Positions 45,222 through 53,892 of a stretch of DNA of 64,000 nt are shown one piece after another. Position numbers and translations under genes: made by a program. The notes beneath the pieces are model-generated. The model searched no databases and was not told the origin of the DNA. It saw only the letters and a program-made list of their open reading frames with translations. This stretch comes from JACKOB01 sp024234575 (lineage in GTDB: Bacteria > Pseudomonadota > Gammaproteobacteria > Pseudomonadales > Oleiphilaceae), in the NCBI GenBank assembly GCA_051208035.1, contig JBPJFZ010000020.1, positions 1 through 64,000 of the forward strand, given 5' to 3'. Positions within the stretch are counted from its first letter, which is position 1. Each line of letters opens with the position of its first letter.

Positions 45222-46594
45222 CATTCGCCTTCGATTTAAATGGTAGAGCCGTATCTGGTGACGATGGTTCAGTATTGTTGATTGATTTTCTGCGCTACCA
45301 ACTGCATCTCTCGGGCACAAAAGCCGCCTGTCGCGAAGGCGATTGCGGTTCTTGCCAAGTGCTTGTGAAATCACCCGCAGCTACGATGTTTAAAGCAATG
45401 CCAAGCTGTTTGATGCGATTGCAGGATTGTCAGAACTGCCAGGTAATAACCATCGATGGTTTACCCAAAAACAACCCGCTCATAACTACGCTGGCTTCGT
45501 CTGGGGCCAGTCAGTGCGGTTATTGCAGTCCAGGTCTCACCATCGGCCTGATAAATTGGTTACTTAATGGCAAAGCGTTGTCCGAGACAGAAGGGGCAAG
45601 CTTTATTAATGCCAACTTGTGCCGATGCACCGGGTATATGGGGCAAAAACGCGCGATTAAAGCAATAGGGGAAGAGTATTCGCATCTTCTGTTAAGCGCC
45701 GAAGATCGCGTCGCATTTTTGCAAAAAGTTAATGTACTACCCAAGATCGTGGTCCACGCTTATCACCAGAATACAACACCAGCTCAATCGCCTTATTATG
45801 CGCAGGTACAAAACAAATCTGCTGCAATACTCGCTGGCGGCGGCACTGATTTGTATCTACACAACAAGCCGTCAGAAAAGCCTGTCATCAGTTTGTTAAA
45901 AACTGGCGAAGATAACGTTGTTAGAATGAGTGATGACTTCGTATCCATTAGTGCACTGCACCCTATTCAACTTGTCGCCGATACCATCGACACGCTGGCA
46001 TGTTTGCCTGCCTTCAGCAGTTTTAATCATTGGTTCGCATCTCTGCCGATAAGAAACCGGGCCACTCTCGGAGGAAACCTTGCGAATGCATCTCCTATTG
46101 CTGATGGAATATGCTTTTTTATGGCCTTGGATACCATCATAGAAACTAATCTTCGACAAGTCCCCATAGGCCAGCTGTTTTCAGGCTTTAAACAAACCGA
46201 CTTATCTCTCAACGAAGTGATCACGTGGCTGCATGTGCCGCAATCTGTCACCAGAGATTATATTTACTTCGAAAAAGTAAGCCGACGAGGTACAACTGAT
46301 ATAGCGGTAGTAAACTGTTGTGGGCGATGGCAAATTACCGATAATAACGTATCGCGTGTGGCACTGGCCCTGGGAGGAGCCTCTCCCATACCGATACGGT
46401 TAACCGCGCTCGAAAACAATCTGTTGGGACACAGTTTGCAAGAGAGTATTGAAGAGCTTGTAGATACACATCTTGATGCGGCAATCTCCCCCATTGACGA
46501 TAGCCGTGGCTCCAAGGTGTACCGCCGATTGCTGGCAAAACAATTGCTCTTATCACAATGGGAAGCAGCGAAGGAAAAAGCAAATCATGCATAA
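45218..46594 (+). CDS. xdhA: Xanthine dehydrogenase small subunit (2Fe-2S and FAD)
   Basis: This 458-residue electron-transfer subunit carries two [2Fe-2S] clusters: Cys38, Cys43, Cys46 and Cys64 in the plant-type site, and Cys100, Cys103, Cys135 and Cys137 in the second (CGYCSPG and NLCRCTGY). The FAD domain follows from about residue 190 (AILAGGGTDLYLH, RNRATLGGNLANASPIAD). Electrons from purine oxidation would pass to NAD+. It overlaps ade by four bases and xdhB by eight. Confidence 0.94.
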   Translation: MTFAFDLNGRAVSGDDGSVLLIDFLRYQLHLSGTKAACREGDCGSCQVLVKSPAATMFKAMPSCLMRLQDCQNCQVITIDGLPKNNPLITTLASSGASQCGYCSPGLTIGLINWLLNGKALSETEGASFINANLCRCTGYMGQKRAIKAIGEEYSHLLLSAEDRVAFLQKVNVLPKIVVHAYHQNTTPAQSPYYAQVQNKSAAILAGGGTDLYLHNKPSEKPVISLLKTGEDNVVRMSDDFVSISALHPIQLVADTIDTLACLPAFSSFNHWFASLPIRNRATLGGNLANASPIADGICFFMALDTIIETNLRQVPIGQLFSGFKQTDLSLNEVITWLHVPQSVTRDYIYFEKVSRRGTTDIAVVNCCGRWQITDNNVSRVALALGGASPIPIRLTALENNLLGHSLQESIEELVDTHLDAAISPIDDSRGSKVYRRLLAKQLLLSQWEAAKEKANHA

Positions 46595-48806
46595 CGACAG
46601 CGAACTTCACTTTTCTGGACAGTCAACTTTCGTCGATGATTGGCCGCTACCCGAGACGACGCTATATGCTGCTGTGTTTGTGTCACCAATTGCCAACGGC
46701 CTACTGAAATCGATAGATGCACGAAAAGCACGCGCGATGCCCGGCATAAAAGCGGTGCTGACGGCCGCGGATATCGCCGGAGAAAACCAGATCGGAGAAA
46801 TCATGCCAGACGAAGAGTTACTGGCAACAAAAAATCTTAAATTCATCGGCAAACCCATCGCGCTGGTTCTTGCCGACAGCCCTGCGACCGCTGAACAAGG
46901 GGCTGAAGCCATTGAAATTGCCTACGATGAGCTCGCAACAGAGTTTAACGTACGTAATGCCTATCACAACAACATGACATTTGGTGACGAACGACAATTT
47001 ACCAAAGGAGATACGAAGTCAGCATTCGAACAAGCAAAGTGGGTCGTTTCAGGGCAAGTCAATTGCGCCGCACAAGAACACCTCTACTTTGAAACGCAAA
47101 TATCTATCGCAATCCCTGTGGATAAAGATCGCCTGAAAATCATCAGTGCCAGTCAAAACCCTAGTGCCATCCAAAAACTGGCAGCGAAAGTTCTCGGCTT
47201 ATCCATGAACAGCATCGAGGTAGAAGTTCCTCGCTTAGGGGGGGCCTTTGGCGGCAAAGAAGAACAAGCAAAGCCATGGGCATGCCTTGCGGCCCTTGGT
47301 GCACATCTGACAGGACGCCCCGTAAAACTGGCCTTATCCAGACAACAGGATATGCACTGGACAGGAAAGCGCCATCCTTATAGTGCTGATTATCGAATCG
47401 CTGCCGATGAAACCGGCCGAATACAGGCTTACGATGTAAAATTTCTGCAAGACGGAGGCGCCGTGGCAGATCTCTCAACTGCCGTCCTCGAACGCACGCT
47501 GTTTCATGCCACCAATGCATACCAAATTCCTAACGCTAACGTTAAAGCCGTTAGCTGTCGCACTCATCACCCCTCCAACACTGCCTTTAGAGGTTTTGGT
47601 GCTCCCCAAGCCATTTTTACCATTGAGGCTGCAATCGACCACTTAGCCTGGGCTATGAACCTGCCACGTTGGAAAATCCAGCAAAAGAACCTGCTACAGC
47701 CTGGCTACCGTTTTGACTATGGCATGGCCGTTCAAACCGACGCCCTGCAAAACTGCTGGCAGCAATTGTTCAAGCACAAAAAAATCGAAATGCGTCTCGC
47801 TGACATACAAAAGTATAACGCCAACAAGCCTCGATATATTCGATCCCTTGCTCTCACACCGCTATGCTTCGGAATCTCTTTTACCGCCACCCATCTAAAC
47901 CAAGCCAGTGTGACTGTAACGATTTACACGGATGCCAGTATCGGCGTAGCTATCGGTGCTGTAGAAATGGGACAAGGCGTGGTCGATAAAATTGCAATTA
48001 TCGTGGCGCGCTCACTGGGTGTGTCCGTTAAAAGAGTCCGGGTAGACTTTACCAATAGCAGTAAAAGCCCCAACATGTCGCCAACAGCCGCCAGTGTCGG
48101 TGCAGACTTAAACGGCATGGCCGCAATAAAAGCTTGCGAAAAATTAAAGCTGCGTCTTGTAGACTTTAGTAATACTTTCTATGGCGTCGATTTATCACCT
48201 GAGACCAATTTCGAAAACAACGCCATCACCTGGGAGGACTTGATTGCCAATGCTTACCTTCAACGTATTAATTTATCGGAGCATGCCTTTTACGCTACCC
48301 CCGATTTATACTTCGATCGCGTCAAAGAACAGGGTATCCCGTTTTCCTACCATGTGTACGGCGTTAGCGCTATTGAGTCAACATTAGATACGCTCCTAGG
48401 CACTTATCACATCGATAAGGTCGATGTCGTTTACGACTTAGGACAATCCTTAGATACCATCATCGACCTGGGGCAAATGGAAGGAGGCCTGGTTCAGGGA
48501 ATAGGCTATGCCACCATGGAGGAAATCAGGTGGGATAAAAAAGGAAAACTATTAACCGATAGCTTCGCCACCTACAAGATTCCTGACCTACTATCCAGCC
48601 CACAAATTTCAGTCGACTTTATCGACAGCCCCAGCAATCCGCATGGCCCGTTTAGTGCGAAAGCAATCGGTGAACCGCCGTTATTACTAGGTCTGGGAGC
48701 TTTTTTTTCGATCAGTGACAGCATTCGATTGTTTAATAAAACCGCTCCTATTAATTACACCCTGCCGCTAACACCAGAGCGGGCGCTGTTAGCGTTATAT
48801 TCTTAA
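46587..48806 (+). CDS. xdhB: Xanthine dehydrogenase molybdopterin-binding subunit
   Basis: This 739-residue molybdenum hydroxylase subunit oxidises hypoxanthine to xanthine and urate. Landmarks are the LGGAFGGKEEQ loop near the molybdenum, AFRGFGAPQA with the substrate Arg, and KAIGEPPLLLG with the general-base Glu near the C-terminus. The ATG at 46587 has AAGGA upstream; the frame extends back to 46473 but overlaps xdhA. The maturation factor gene xdhC is not in this operon and must lie elsewhere. Aldehyde oxidase is the alternative, but the adjacent adenine deaminase favours purines. Confidence 0.93.
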   Translation: MHNDSELHFSGQSTFVDDWPLPETTLYAAVFVSPIANGLLKSIDARKARAMPGIKAVLTAADIAGENQIGEIMPDEELLATKNLKFIGKPIALVLADSPATAEQGAEAIEIAYDELATEFNVRNAYHNNMTFGDERQFTKGDTKSAFEQAKWVVSGQVNCAAQEHLYFETQISIAIPVDKDRLKIISASQNPSAIQKLAAKVLGLSMNSIEVEVPRLGGAFGGKEEQAKPWACLAALGAHLTGRPVKLALSRQQDMHWTGKRHPYSADYRIAADETGRIQAYDVKFLQDGGAVADLSTAVLERTLFHATNAYQIPNANVKAVSCRTHHPSNTAFRGFGAPQAIFTIEAAIDHLAWAMNLPRWKIQQKNLLQPGYRFDYGMAVQTDALQNCWQQLFKHKKIEMRLADIQKYNANKPRYIRSLALTPLCFGISFTATHLNQASVTVTIYTDASIGVAIGAVEMGQGVVDKIAIIVARSLGVSVKRVRVDFTNSSKSPNMSPTAASVGADLNGMAAIKACEKLKLRLVDFSNTFYGVDLSPETNFENNAITWEDLIANAYLQRINLSEHAFYATPDLYFDRVKEQGIPFSYHVYGVSAIESTLDTLLGTYHIDKVDVVYDLGQSLDTIIDLGQMEGGLVQGIGYATMEEIRWDKKGKLLTDSFATYKIPDLLSSPQISVDFIDSPSNPHGPFSAKAIGEPPLLLGLGAFFSISDSIRLFNKTAPINYTLPLTPERALLALYS

Positions 48807-49297
48807 TGGCATGGTCGCAGTTATACCAACGCAGAGATCTGGTTACCGGATTTTTTATTTACGGGGTAGGTGATGCCGTCGCGTCAGTGCTATCAGATTC
48901 GTATAGCCTACAACGGCTGTTCGGCATGGCACTGATTGGCGCGCTAATGTATGGACTGGAAATTCCGCACTACTTTCATTGGGTGGCAAAGAAAACCCAA
49001 CCCCTCAATAGAGCAAAGGCTGCCATGGCAAGAACACTTTTTGCCATGCTCTATTTTAACCCTCTATGGGTTGCCCGGCACTTGGCAATCATCGGGCTAT
49101 TGAATGGTGAAAGACTGCCTCCGTCCTTATTTTTAATCGCACTACAAAGCTTTCTGTCTGCAATGCCGCTTACAGTTTTCGCCAATATGCTTATACAAAA
49201 TGCTGTGCCATTAAAAAACAGGTTCATCGCCAGTGCGCTGTTTTCGTGTTTTATGGCGATTTATTACCCACTGGCTGCGCTCTGGTGGGGGGGATAA
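48806..49297 (+). CDS. Mpv17/PMP22-like membrane protein
   Basis: This 163-residue protein has four probable membrane segments (around residues 12-30, 36-55, 80-105 and 135-160). The spacing of GVGDAVASVLSD, RLFGMALIGALMYGLEIPHYFHW and AMLYFNPLWVARH resembles the Mpv17/PMP22 family, whose eukaryotic members form small channels. Its start overlaps the xdhB stop by one base, so it is part of the purine operon. A role in purine or urate passage is an inference from context. Confidence 0.65.
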   Translation: MAWSQLYQRRDLVTGFFIYGVGDAVASVLSDSYSLQRLFGMALIGALMYGLEIPHYFHWVAKKTQPLNRAKAAMARTLFAMLYFNPLWVARHLAIIGLLNGERLPPSLFLIALQSFLSAMPLTVFANMLIQNAVPLKNRFIASALFSCFMAIYYPLAALWWGG

Positions 49298-49321
49298 TGC
49301 CATGCGGAGGTGAGGATAATA

Positions 49322-49355
49322 CCGCTGATACCCTGCATTCACCGGGTATCAGCGG
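49322..49355. terminator. Long hairpin between convergent operons
   Basis: CCGCTGATACCC and GGGTATCAGCGG make a perfect 12-bp stem with a 10-base loop. It ends the purine operon and, from the other side, the DUF5666-type operon. No T tract is present. Confidence 0.6.
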
Positions 49356-49381
49356 CAATCCAGCGCATCCAATATCAGTTA

Positions 49382-51142
49382 TTATTTCTTATCAAACTCT
49401 ATGCGGGTGGCACTAATAACGCCTTCCTCAACGATAAAGCCTTTAACTTCAATTGATGCACCCTGCGCCAGATTGGACTCACCACCATGCTTATAGCGTG
49501 TCACCTGGCTAGTGGTCACCAAATGACCATTTACAGTGAACGACTGAATAGAGGTAAAGCCATCAATGACACCTTCTAGCTCAACGCGATGACTTTTGCC
49601 TTTCGCCAAATCATCATGATCAGAGTCACCGTCCTTTTTATCATCATCAGAGCCCAATCCCTTTACATTTTTGAACTCGACAAACATTGCAACAAAGTTA
49701 CCGTTCTCATCTTTGTCTCCCTCCACGTTGAGATAGCTGCCCTCTGTTAAAAGCGCCAAAAACGCTTCCATGGTAAGCTCTTCATCATTCACTCCTTCAA
49801 ATTCAGTTGATTCCGACAGGGTGATTACTACTTCGTTTAGTGTAAAACCAGATTCAGTGATATCCGAAGCAAATCCGATTAGCTTCAAGCCATCTTCGTC
49901 ATGGTCTTTATCGCTGTCGCTTGCCGTTGATTCGCGTTCGATTTTTTTGGCAAGGATACTGCCATCAGACTGCACAAAAGCTTTCAGTTCAATGCCATCG
50001 CCAATCGCAAAATCGTCCAGAGATAAACGTTTATCACCACGCTTTGAATGATCCTTAAAATGCGTCTGTTCACCCACATTAATAACAGCACCTAACAAGG
50101 TGAGTGTGCTCGCCTCAAGGTCAATCGCCTCGATTTTACCCTCCATTTTTAGTACACCCGGCTTGTCGATATATATCTTTTCTGCAGTCAGAATGCCCTC
50201 GTCATTGCGCAGCCCTTTAACTTTTACTTTGACACCCAATGCTAGATTACTGGCATCTCCATGCTGATATTTTGTTCCTGCTCCTGCGCTAACAGGCGCG
50301 CCGTTAACATCAAAATCTGTTGCTGAGTCAAAGCGTGTAATTAATCCATCGATATGAAAGTGTCGCCCTTCTTTTTCGCTTTCCACCGAATCATCAGCCA
50401 TATCCACTTTAACCTGTGCGGCCAATAAAACACCTTCTACGGGCAATTCATCCGCTACCACCTTCACTTTTAGGCCATCTATCAAGCCATCTGCGGGCGC
50501 ACCCTTAACGTCTGCGACACTAAAGTCGATAATCAGGTCACCAAGTTTGAATGTGGAATTATCAATATCAAGCGCGCTAATATAACCTCTGATTTTCACT
50601 TGTGTATCGACCAGGTTGTCTTCCACTTTCAGTCCGACATACCCTGCAAGCCAGCTACCATCGCCAGTTTCTTGCGCACTAACCTCTACACGGTCACCAA
50701 CTTTTAGTTGCGTAAAGTCAGCCCCTTCAAAGTTTGTCAGCTCATCTGTTAAAAAGGTTTGGCCGAGCACCACAAAGCTAAGCTCTGCCAAATCGATAGA
50801 CTCAATGAAACCCTCAACATGGGGTGTATATTCAATCACATCGGCTTCTCCCTCCGGCCCATCTTCAGTTAGCCGTCCTCGAACCTCCACCTCCATACCG
50901 ATAGTTAAACTACTTTCGTCTCCTGCTTCATCATCAATGCGAAAAACCGATTTATTTGTCTCATAGTGGACGCCATTAACGATCACACTACCGAAACCTG
51001 TGATAACGCCAACACTGGTCACCTCGGCTGCATTACTGCCAGACACATTGCTGCTGGTACTTCCTGAGCTCGAACCACCACAACCGTAAAGAGTCGCCAT
51101 TGATGTTGCAATGACGATCGCAAGTGTTTTTTTCATCATCAT
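49382..51142 (-). CDS. Lipoprotein with about seven DUF5666-type modules
   Basis: The 586-residue protein starts at ATG 51142, preceded by GGAG. The signal ends in LYGC, a lipobox, so it should be lipid-anchored. The mature part is about seven copies of a small beta module of roughly 70-80 residues, opening with VITGFGSVIVNG and later FIESID, YISALD, LITRFD, KIEAID, FASDIT and VIDGFT. An Asp/Lys-rich linker (SDKDHDEDG, DDDKKDGDSDHDD) could bind cations. The family is DUF5666 (recalled), function unknown. It is last in its operon. Confidence 0.85.
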   Translation of the reverse strand: MMMKKTLAIVIATSMATLYGCGGSSSGSTSSNVSGSNAAEVTSVGVITGFGSVIVNGVHYETNKSVFRIDDEAGDESSLTIGMEVEVRGRLTEDGPEGEADVIEYTPHVEGFIESIDLAELSFVVLGQTFLTDELTNFEGADFTQLKVGDRVEVSAQETGDGSWLAGYVGLKVEDNLVDTQVKIRGYISALDIDNSTFKLGDLIIDFSVADVKGAPADGLIDGLKVKVVADELPVEGVLLAAQVKVDMADDSVESEKEGRHFHIDGLITRFDSATDFDVNGAPVSAGAGTKYQHGDASNLALGVKVKVKGLRNDEGILTAEKIYIDKPGVLKMEGKIEAIDLEASTLTLLGAVINVGEQTHFKDHSKRGDKRLSLDDFAIGDGIELKAFVQSDGSILAKKIERESTASDSDKDHDEDGLKLIGFASDITESGFTLNEVVITLSESTEFEGVNDEELTMEAFLALLTEGSYLNVEGDKDENGNFVAMFVEFKNVKGLGSDDDKKDGDSDHDDLAKGKSHRVELEGVIDGFTSIQSFTVNGHLVTTSQVTRYKHGGESNLAQGASIEVKGFIVEEGVISATRIEFDKK

Positions 51143-51183
51143 ATATTCTCCGTTCTTGCTGGTGTAAGGATCGCGGTTCAAAC

Positions 51184-52572
51184 CTAAATCTTGATTTTTT
51201 CCGCAATGATTCTTCCCGACGCATCACGCATCGCTTCAACTTTAATGCGTTGACCAACGCCAACGTCTTCCCAGAAATCTCTGTCAATCTGAGTCTCATC
51301 TGTAATAAGCACTTGAATGCCATTTACAACAATATCTTCATTGGAGAAGGCGCTCACCTCACCTTCCAAATTTATCTCGTCGTCAGCACTCTCACGACGT
51401 AACTGGTTGACAATTAACACCTCGCCAGACATATACCCTTTGGCTTCAACCTTATCCCCCACGCCAATATCGGCAAGACTGAATTTACGAACCTTAGCGT
51501 CGGACTTATCCAGAAACTGAGTCGTTTCCGTGGTGCTTAAGGTCAGCCCTTCAACTATTAGCGTTTTACTCGCCAAATCGACAAATTGCACCGTCCCCTC
51601 AATACGAGCGTTAGCAGAAGTTTTAATCTTGATTTCATCAGCAAAAATGTCACCGTCAGCATTTACAATACCTTCGACCTCGACACGCATGCCTGCAACG
51701 ATTTCAGACTCATCGCCCCCCCCAATCTCAGTGCGCTCTGCGTCAAACTTAACGCGATAACCTGAAAGCAGAAACTCACCGGCACCGGGGGATGAATCAA
51801 TCACGCCTTCGAGTTCAACATCTGTTTTTTCCTCAAGCTTGAATCTGTCCGTTTCATTGATAATCACTTCCGCAAGCACTACCCCCTCAAGTAAGGTTGT
51901 CGCGGTGACACGTACAAACAAGCCGTCTTGTAGCGCCCTTTTCGTTAGGTCATCAAGAGAAACCATTGAGTAATCGATAACCTGCTCATTAATTTCGAAA
52001 CGCTGCAGATTTAGATCCAGTGATTCAATTTTGCCGCGCACATCAACATTCATCATATCGGTTTCATGTTCGAGTCGGCTCGCCACAATCTCGCTACTCG
52101 CCCTAAGCCCATAGACTCTTAAATAATCACCAATCTTGAGACTGTCAATAGATGCGTTTTCCTGATCAAATAAGGTATCGTTATTTAATTGAACCAGCTG
52201 GCCAAGTATGGTCACCGTCTGGTTCGTCGCATCAATGGCTGTCACCGGCCCAATGAGCTCAGTAGTAAGAACAATTGAAGACGCAACCCCAGTAGAGGTT
52301 TTGGAATCAATATCTCCTGTCACCATCACTACCTGACCCACATCTAAACGTGATTCGTCTGTAGGATCAGAGCCATCAAAGATATTAGCGTTATCGGTAT
52401 TAAATTTGATGCCATTGACGATAACACTGCCGAAACCAGAAATAGTACCAATTGTCACGCCACCTCGATCTATGCCTCCAGGTGACCCGGATGAGCCACT
52501 TTCGGAACAGGCATTTGTTAACAACATCAGAACTGACAAGCAACTTATCTTAAAAAAATATAAAGGGGTCAT
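51184..52572 (-). CDS. Lipoprotein with about six DUF5666-type modules
   Basis: This 462-residue protein has a lipoprotein signal (VLMLLTNACSES) followed by about six modules of the same beta type: TISGFGSVIVNGIKF, then PVTAID, KIESLD, VIDSSP, TVQFVD and EVSAFS. It is clearly paralogous to the downstream protein and sits 41 bases before it. Its start overlaps the DUF6502-type gene by four bases. The pair suggests a surface or periplasmic lipoprotein system with an unknown ligand. Confidence 0.85.
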   Translation of the reverse strand: MTPLYFFKISCLSVLMLLTNACSESGSSGSPGGIDRGGVTIGTISGFGSVIVNGIKFNTDNANIFDGSDPTDESRLDVGQVVMVTGDIDSKTSTGVASSIVLTTELIGPVTAIDATNQTVTILGQLVQLNNDTLFDQENASIDSLKIGDYLRVYGLRASSEIVASRLEHETDMMNVDVRGKIESLDLNLQRFEINEQVIDYSMVSLDDLTKRALQDGLFVRVTATTLLEGVVLAEVIINETDRFKLEEKTDVELEGVIDSSPGAGEFLLSGYRVKFDAERTEIGGGDESEIVAGMRVEVEGIVNADGDIFADEIKIKTSANARIEGTVQFVDLASKTLIVEGLTLSTTETTQFLDKSDAKVRKFSLADIGVGDKVEAKGYMSGEVLIVNQLRRESADDEINLEGEVSAFSNEDIVVNGIQVLITDETQIDRDFWEDVGVGQRIKVEAMRDASGRIIAEKIKI

Positions 52573-53408
52573 GACTGGCGCTCCTTATTTGCGTCACCCT
52601 GAATGAAATATAACCCTACACCCATTCGCACACCGATCTCTTTCTCACTAGCCTGGTGCTGGTCTAGCCAATCATCTACCGACTCGAGAAAGTCCATCCC
52701 CTGATGTTCAAGAAAATCTTTAAAATCATTCACACTCGTGGCAGACACATTTCGGTGCGTTGCGCGACCTTCAAATCGCGACCGCTCTTTAACGCGTCGC
52801 GTTAAATTGTGTACTACGGTATCGCCGATATCCTGCAGCACCTCACCCGCACGTATCACGGACTCTTCATCTAGCTGTTGCGGCATATAGAATCGTTTAA
52901 TAACTCTCAAGCGGCCATCTGAATCTCGCGCCAACGTCTGCGTATTCAGTAGTTCTTTTAATAAAGCGGATTGCGGAATATCACCGCCATATTCTTTATA
53001 AAGATCAGCAAACACAGGGATATGATTAAGGTTAGGATGCGCTTTACGTTCGTCGATACTTTCGAATAGCGCAATAGGTTTACACTGATCATCTAAAAAA
53101 CGCGTATCATGATGCCAGCCATCTAACACTTGCGTAGCTTCAGAAGTTTTGCGTGGTGAAGGTGTAACAACAGGGTTATCACGATACCTTTTAGCATCTT
53201 TTCGATTTATACCGGTAAGAATTGCCACCCGAGACAAATTAGTCGGGCGGCCTTTAATGCCATAATCTTCTAGTGCTACATCGACATATATTTGCTTTGA
53301 AACCTCCGCAAACTCTTGCCAACTGATGCCACTTTTTAACAATAAGCGTACTAGAGGCTTGAGAAGCCTCCGACATGCATTGAGTACAGAGTGTTTTAAT
53401 GTTTCCAT
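52569..53408 (-). CDS. DUF6502-type protein heading the DUF5666 operon
   Basis: From the ATG at 53408 the protein has 279 residues; a GTG at 53429 would add seven. It starts with a helix rich in Leu and Arg (NACRRLLKPLVRLLLKSGIS), then a segment that looks like a winged or ordinary HTH (RPTNLSRVAILTGINRKDAKRYRD). It ends in an acidic region. The family (DUF6502, recalled) is commonly encoded with DUF5666 proteins. A DNA-binding regulator is the most likely role, but this is inference. It overlaps the next gene by four bases. Confidence 0.8.
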   Translation of the reverse strand: METLKHSVLNACRRLLKPLVRLLLKSGISWQEFAEVSKQIYVDVALEDYGIKGRPTNLSRVAILTGINRKDAKRYRDNPVVTPSPRKTSEATQVLDGWHHDTRFLDDQCKPIALFESIDERKAHPNLNHIPVFADLYKEYGGDIPQSALLKELLNTQTLARDSDGRLRVIKRFYMPQQLDEESVIRAGEVLQDIGDTVVHNLTRRVKERSRFEGRATHRNVSATSVNDFKDFLEHQGMDFLESVDDWLDQHQASEKEIGVRMGVGLYFIQGDANKERQS

Positions 53409-53429
53409 ATTTGGTATTAAAACACTCAC

Positions 53430-53892
53430 ATATGGAATTTTCTACTAAAATTTCACGTTAATATTTCTTTTTCACGAGAAATACAGGAAGAGGCTATTCA
53501 CGCAAGATAATGTTTTGGGGAGTATACAGTGTGGCAGGTCACCCTGGTGGGCCGAAAGTTAAGGTAAACAGAACACAAATAGACAAAACCAACGAATCCA
53601 ATGGATACCAAGATACCTGAGAAAATATTACTCTCTAATTAAATCCTTGGATTTGAGTATGAATTATGCGTGACCTTCATTCACTTTTGATAGCTTAATC
53701 TATGCGATTCGACTATCTAGGCTATTTCGGCAGCGATGCACTCTGCAGACTACGACACCTTTCAAATATGGCATGCTCAATAATGAAAGATAGAAAAGAT
53801 TAAAAAATGTTCTTCCAGAGAAATCGTTAACGTCCTAATTAGATCGTTAACGATTCTACTCTTGCTAAAAATTTATAAAAAATATATATAAA
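53430..53892. other. Intergenic region between glmS and the DUF6502 operon
   Basis: No gene is visible. It is AT-rich next to glmS and should hold the DUF6502 operon promoter and the end of the glmS transcript. A pair of GTTAAC-centred repeats is listed separately. The site just after the glmS stop is the usual Tn7 target; no Tn7 end is seen here. Confidence 0.6.
53823..53852. repeat. Two ATCGTTAACG repeats 20 bp apart
   Basis: ATCGTTAACG occurs at 53823-53832 and 53843-53852. Each contains the palindrome CGTTAACG, and the 20-bp period places both on the same face of the helix. This is the pattern of a tandem dimer operator. Confidence 0.55.

Noticed and set aside
46473..46586. N-terminal extension of the xanthine dehydrogenase large subunit
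   Set aside because: It overlaps xdhA by over 100 bases and does not resemble the family; the ATG at 46587 has a ribosome site and the family's usual start.
53840..53892. Tn7 attachment or insertion after glmS
   Set aside because: The glmS end is the standard Tn7 target, but no Tn7 end sequence or tns gene is present.
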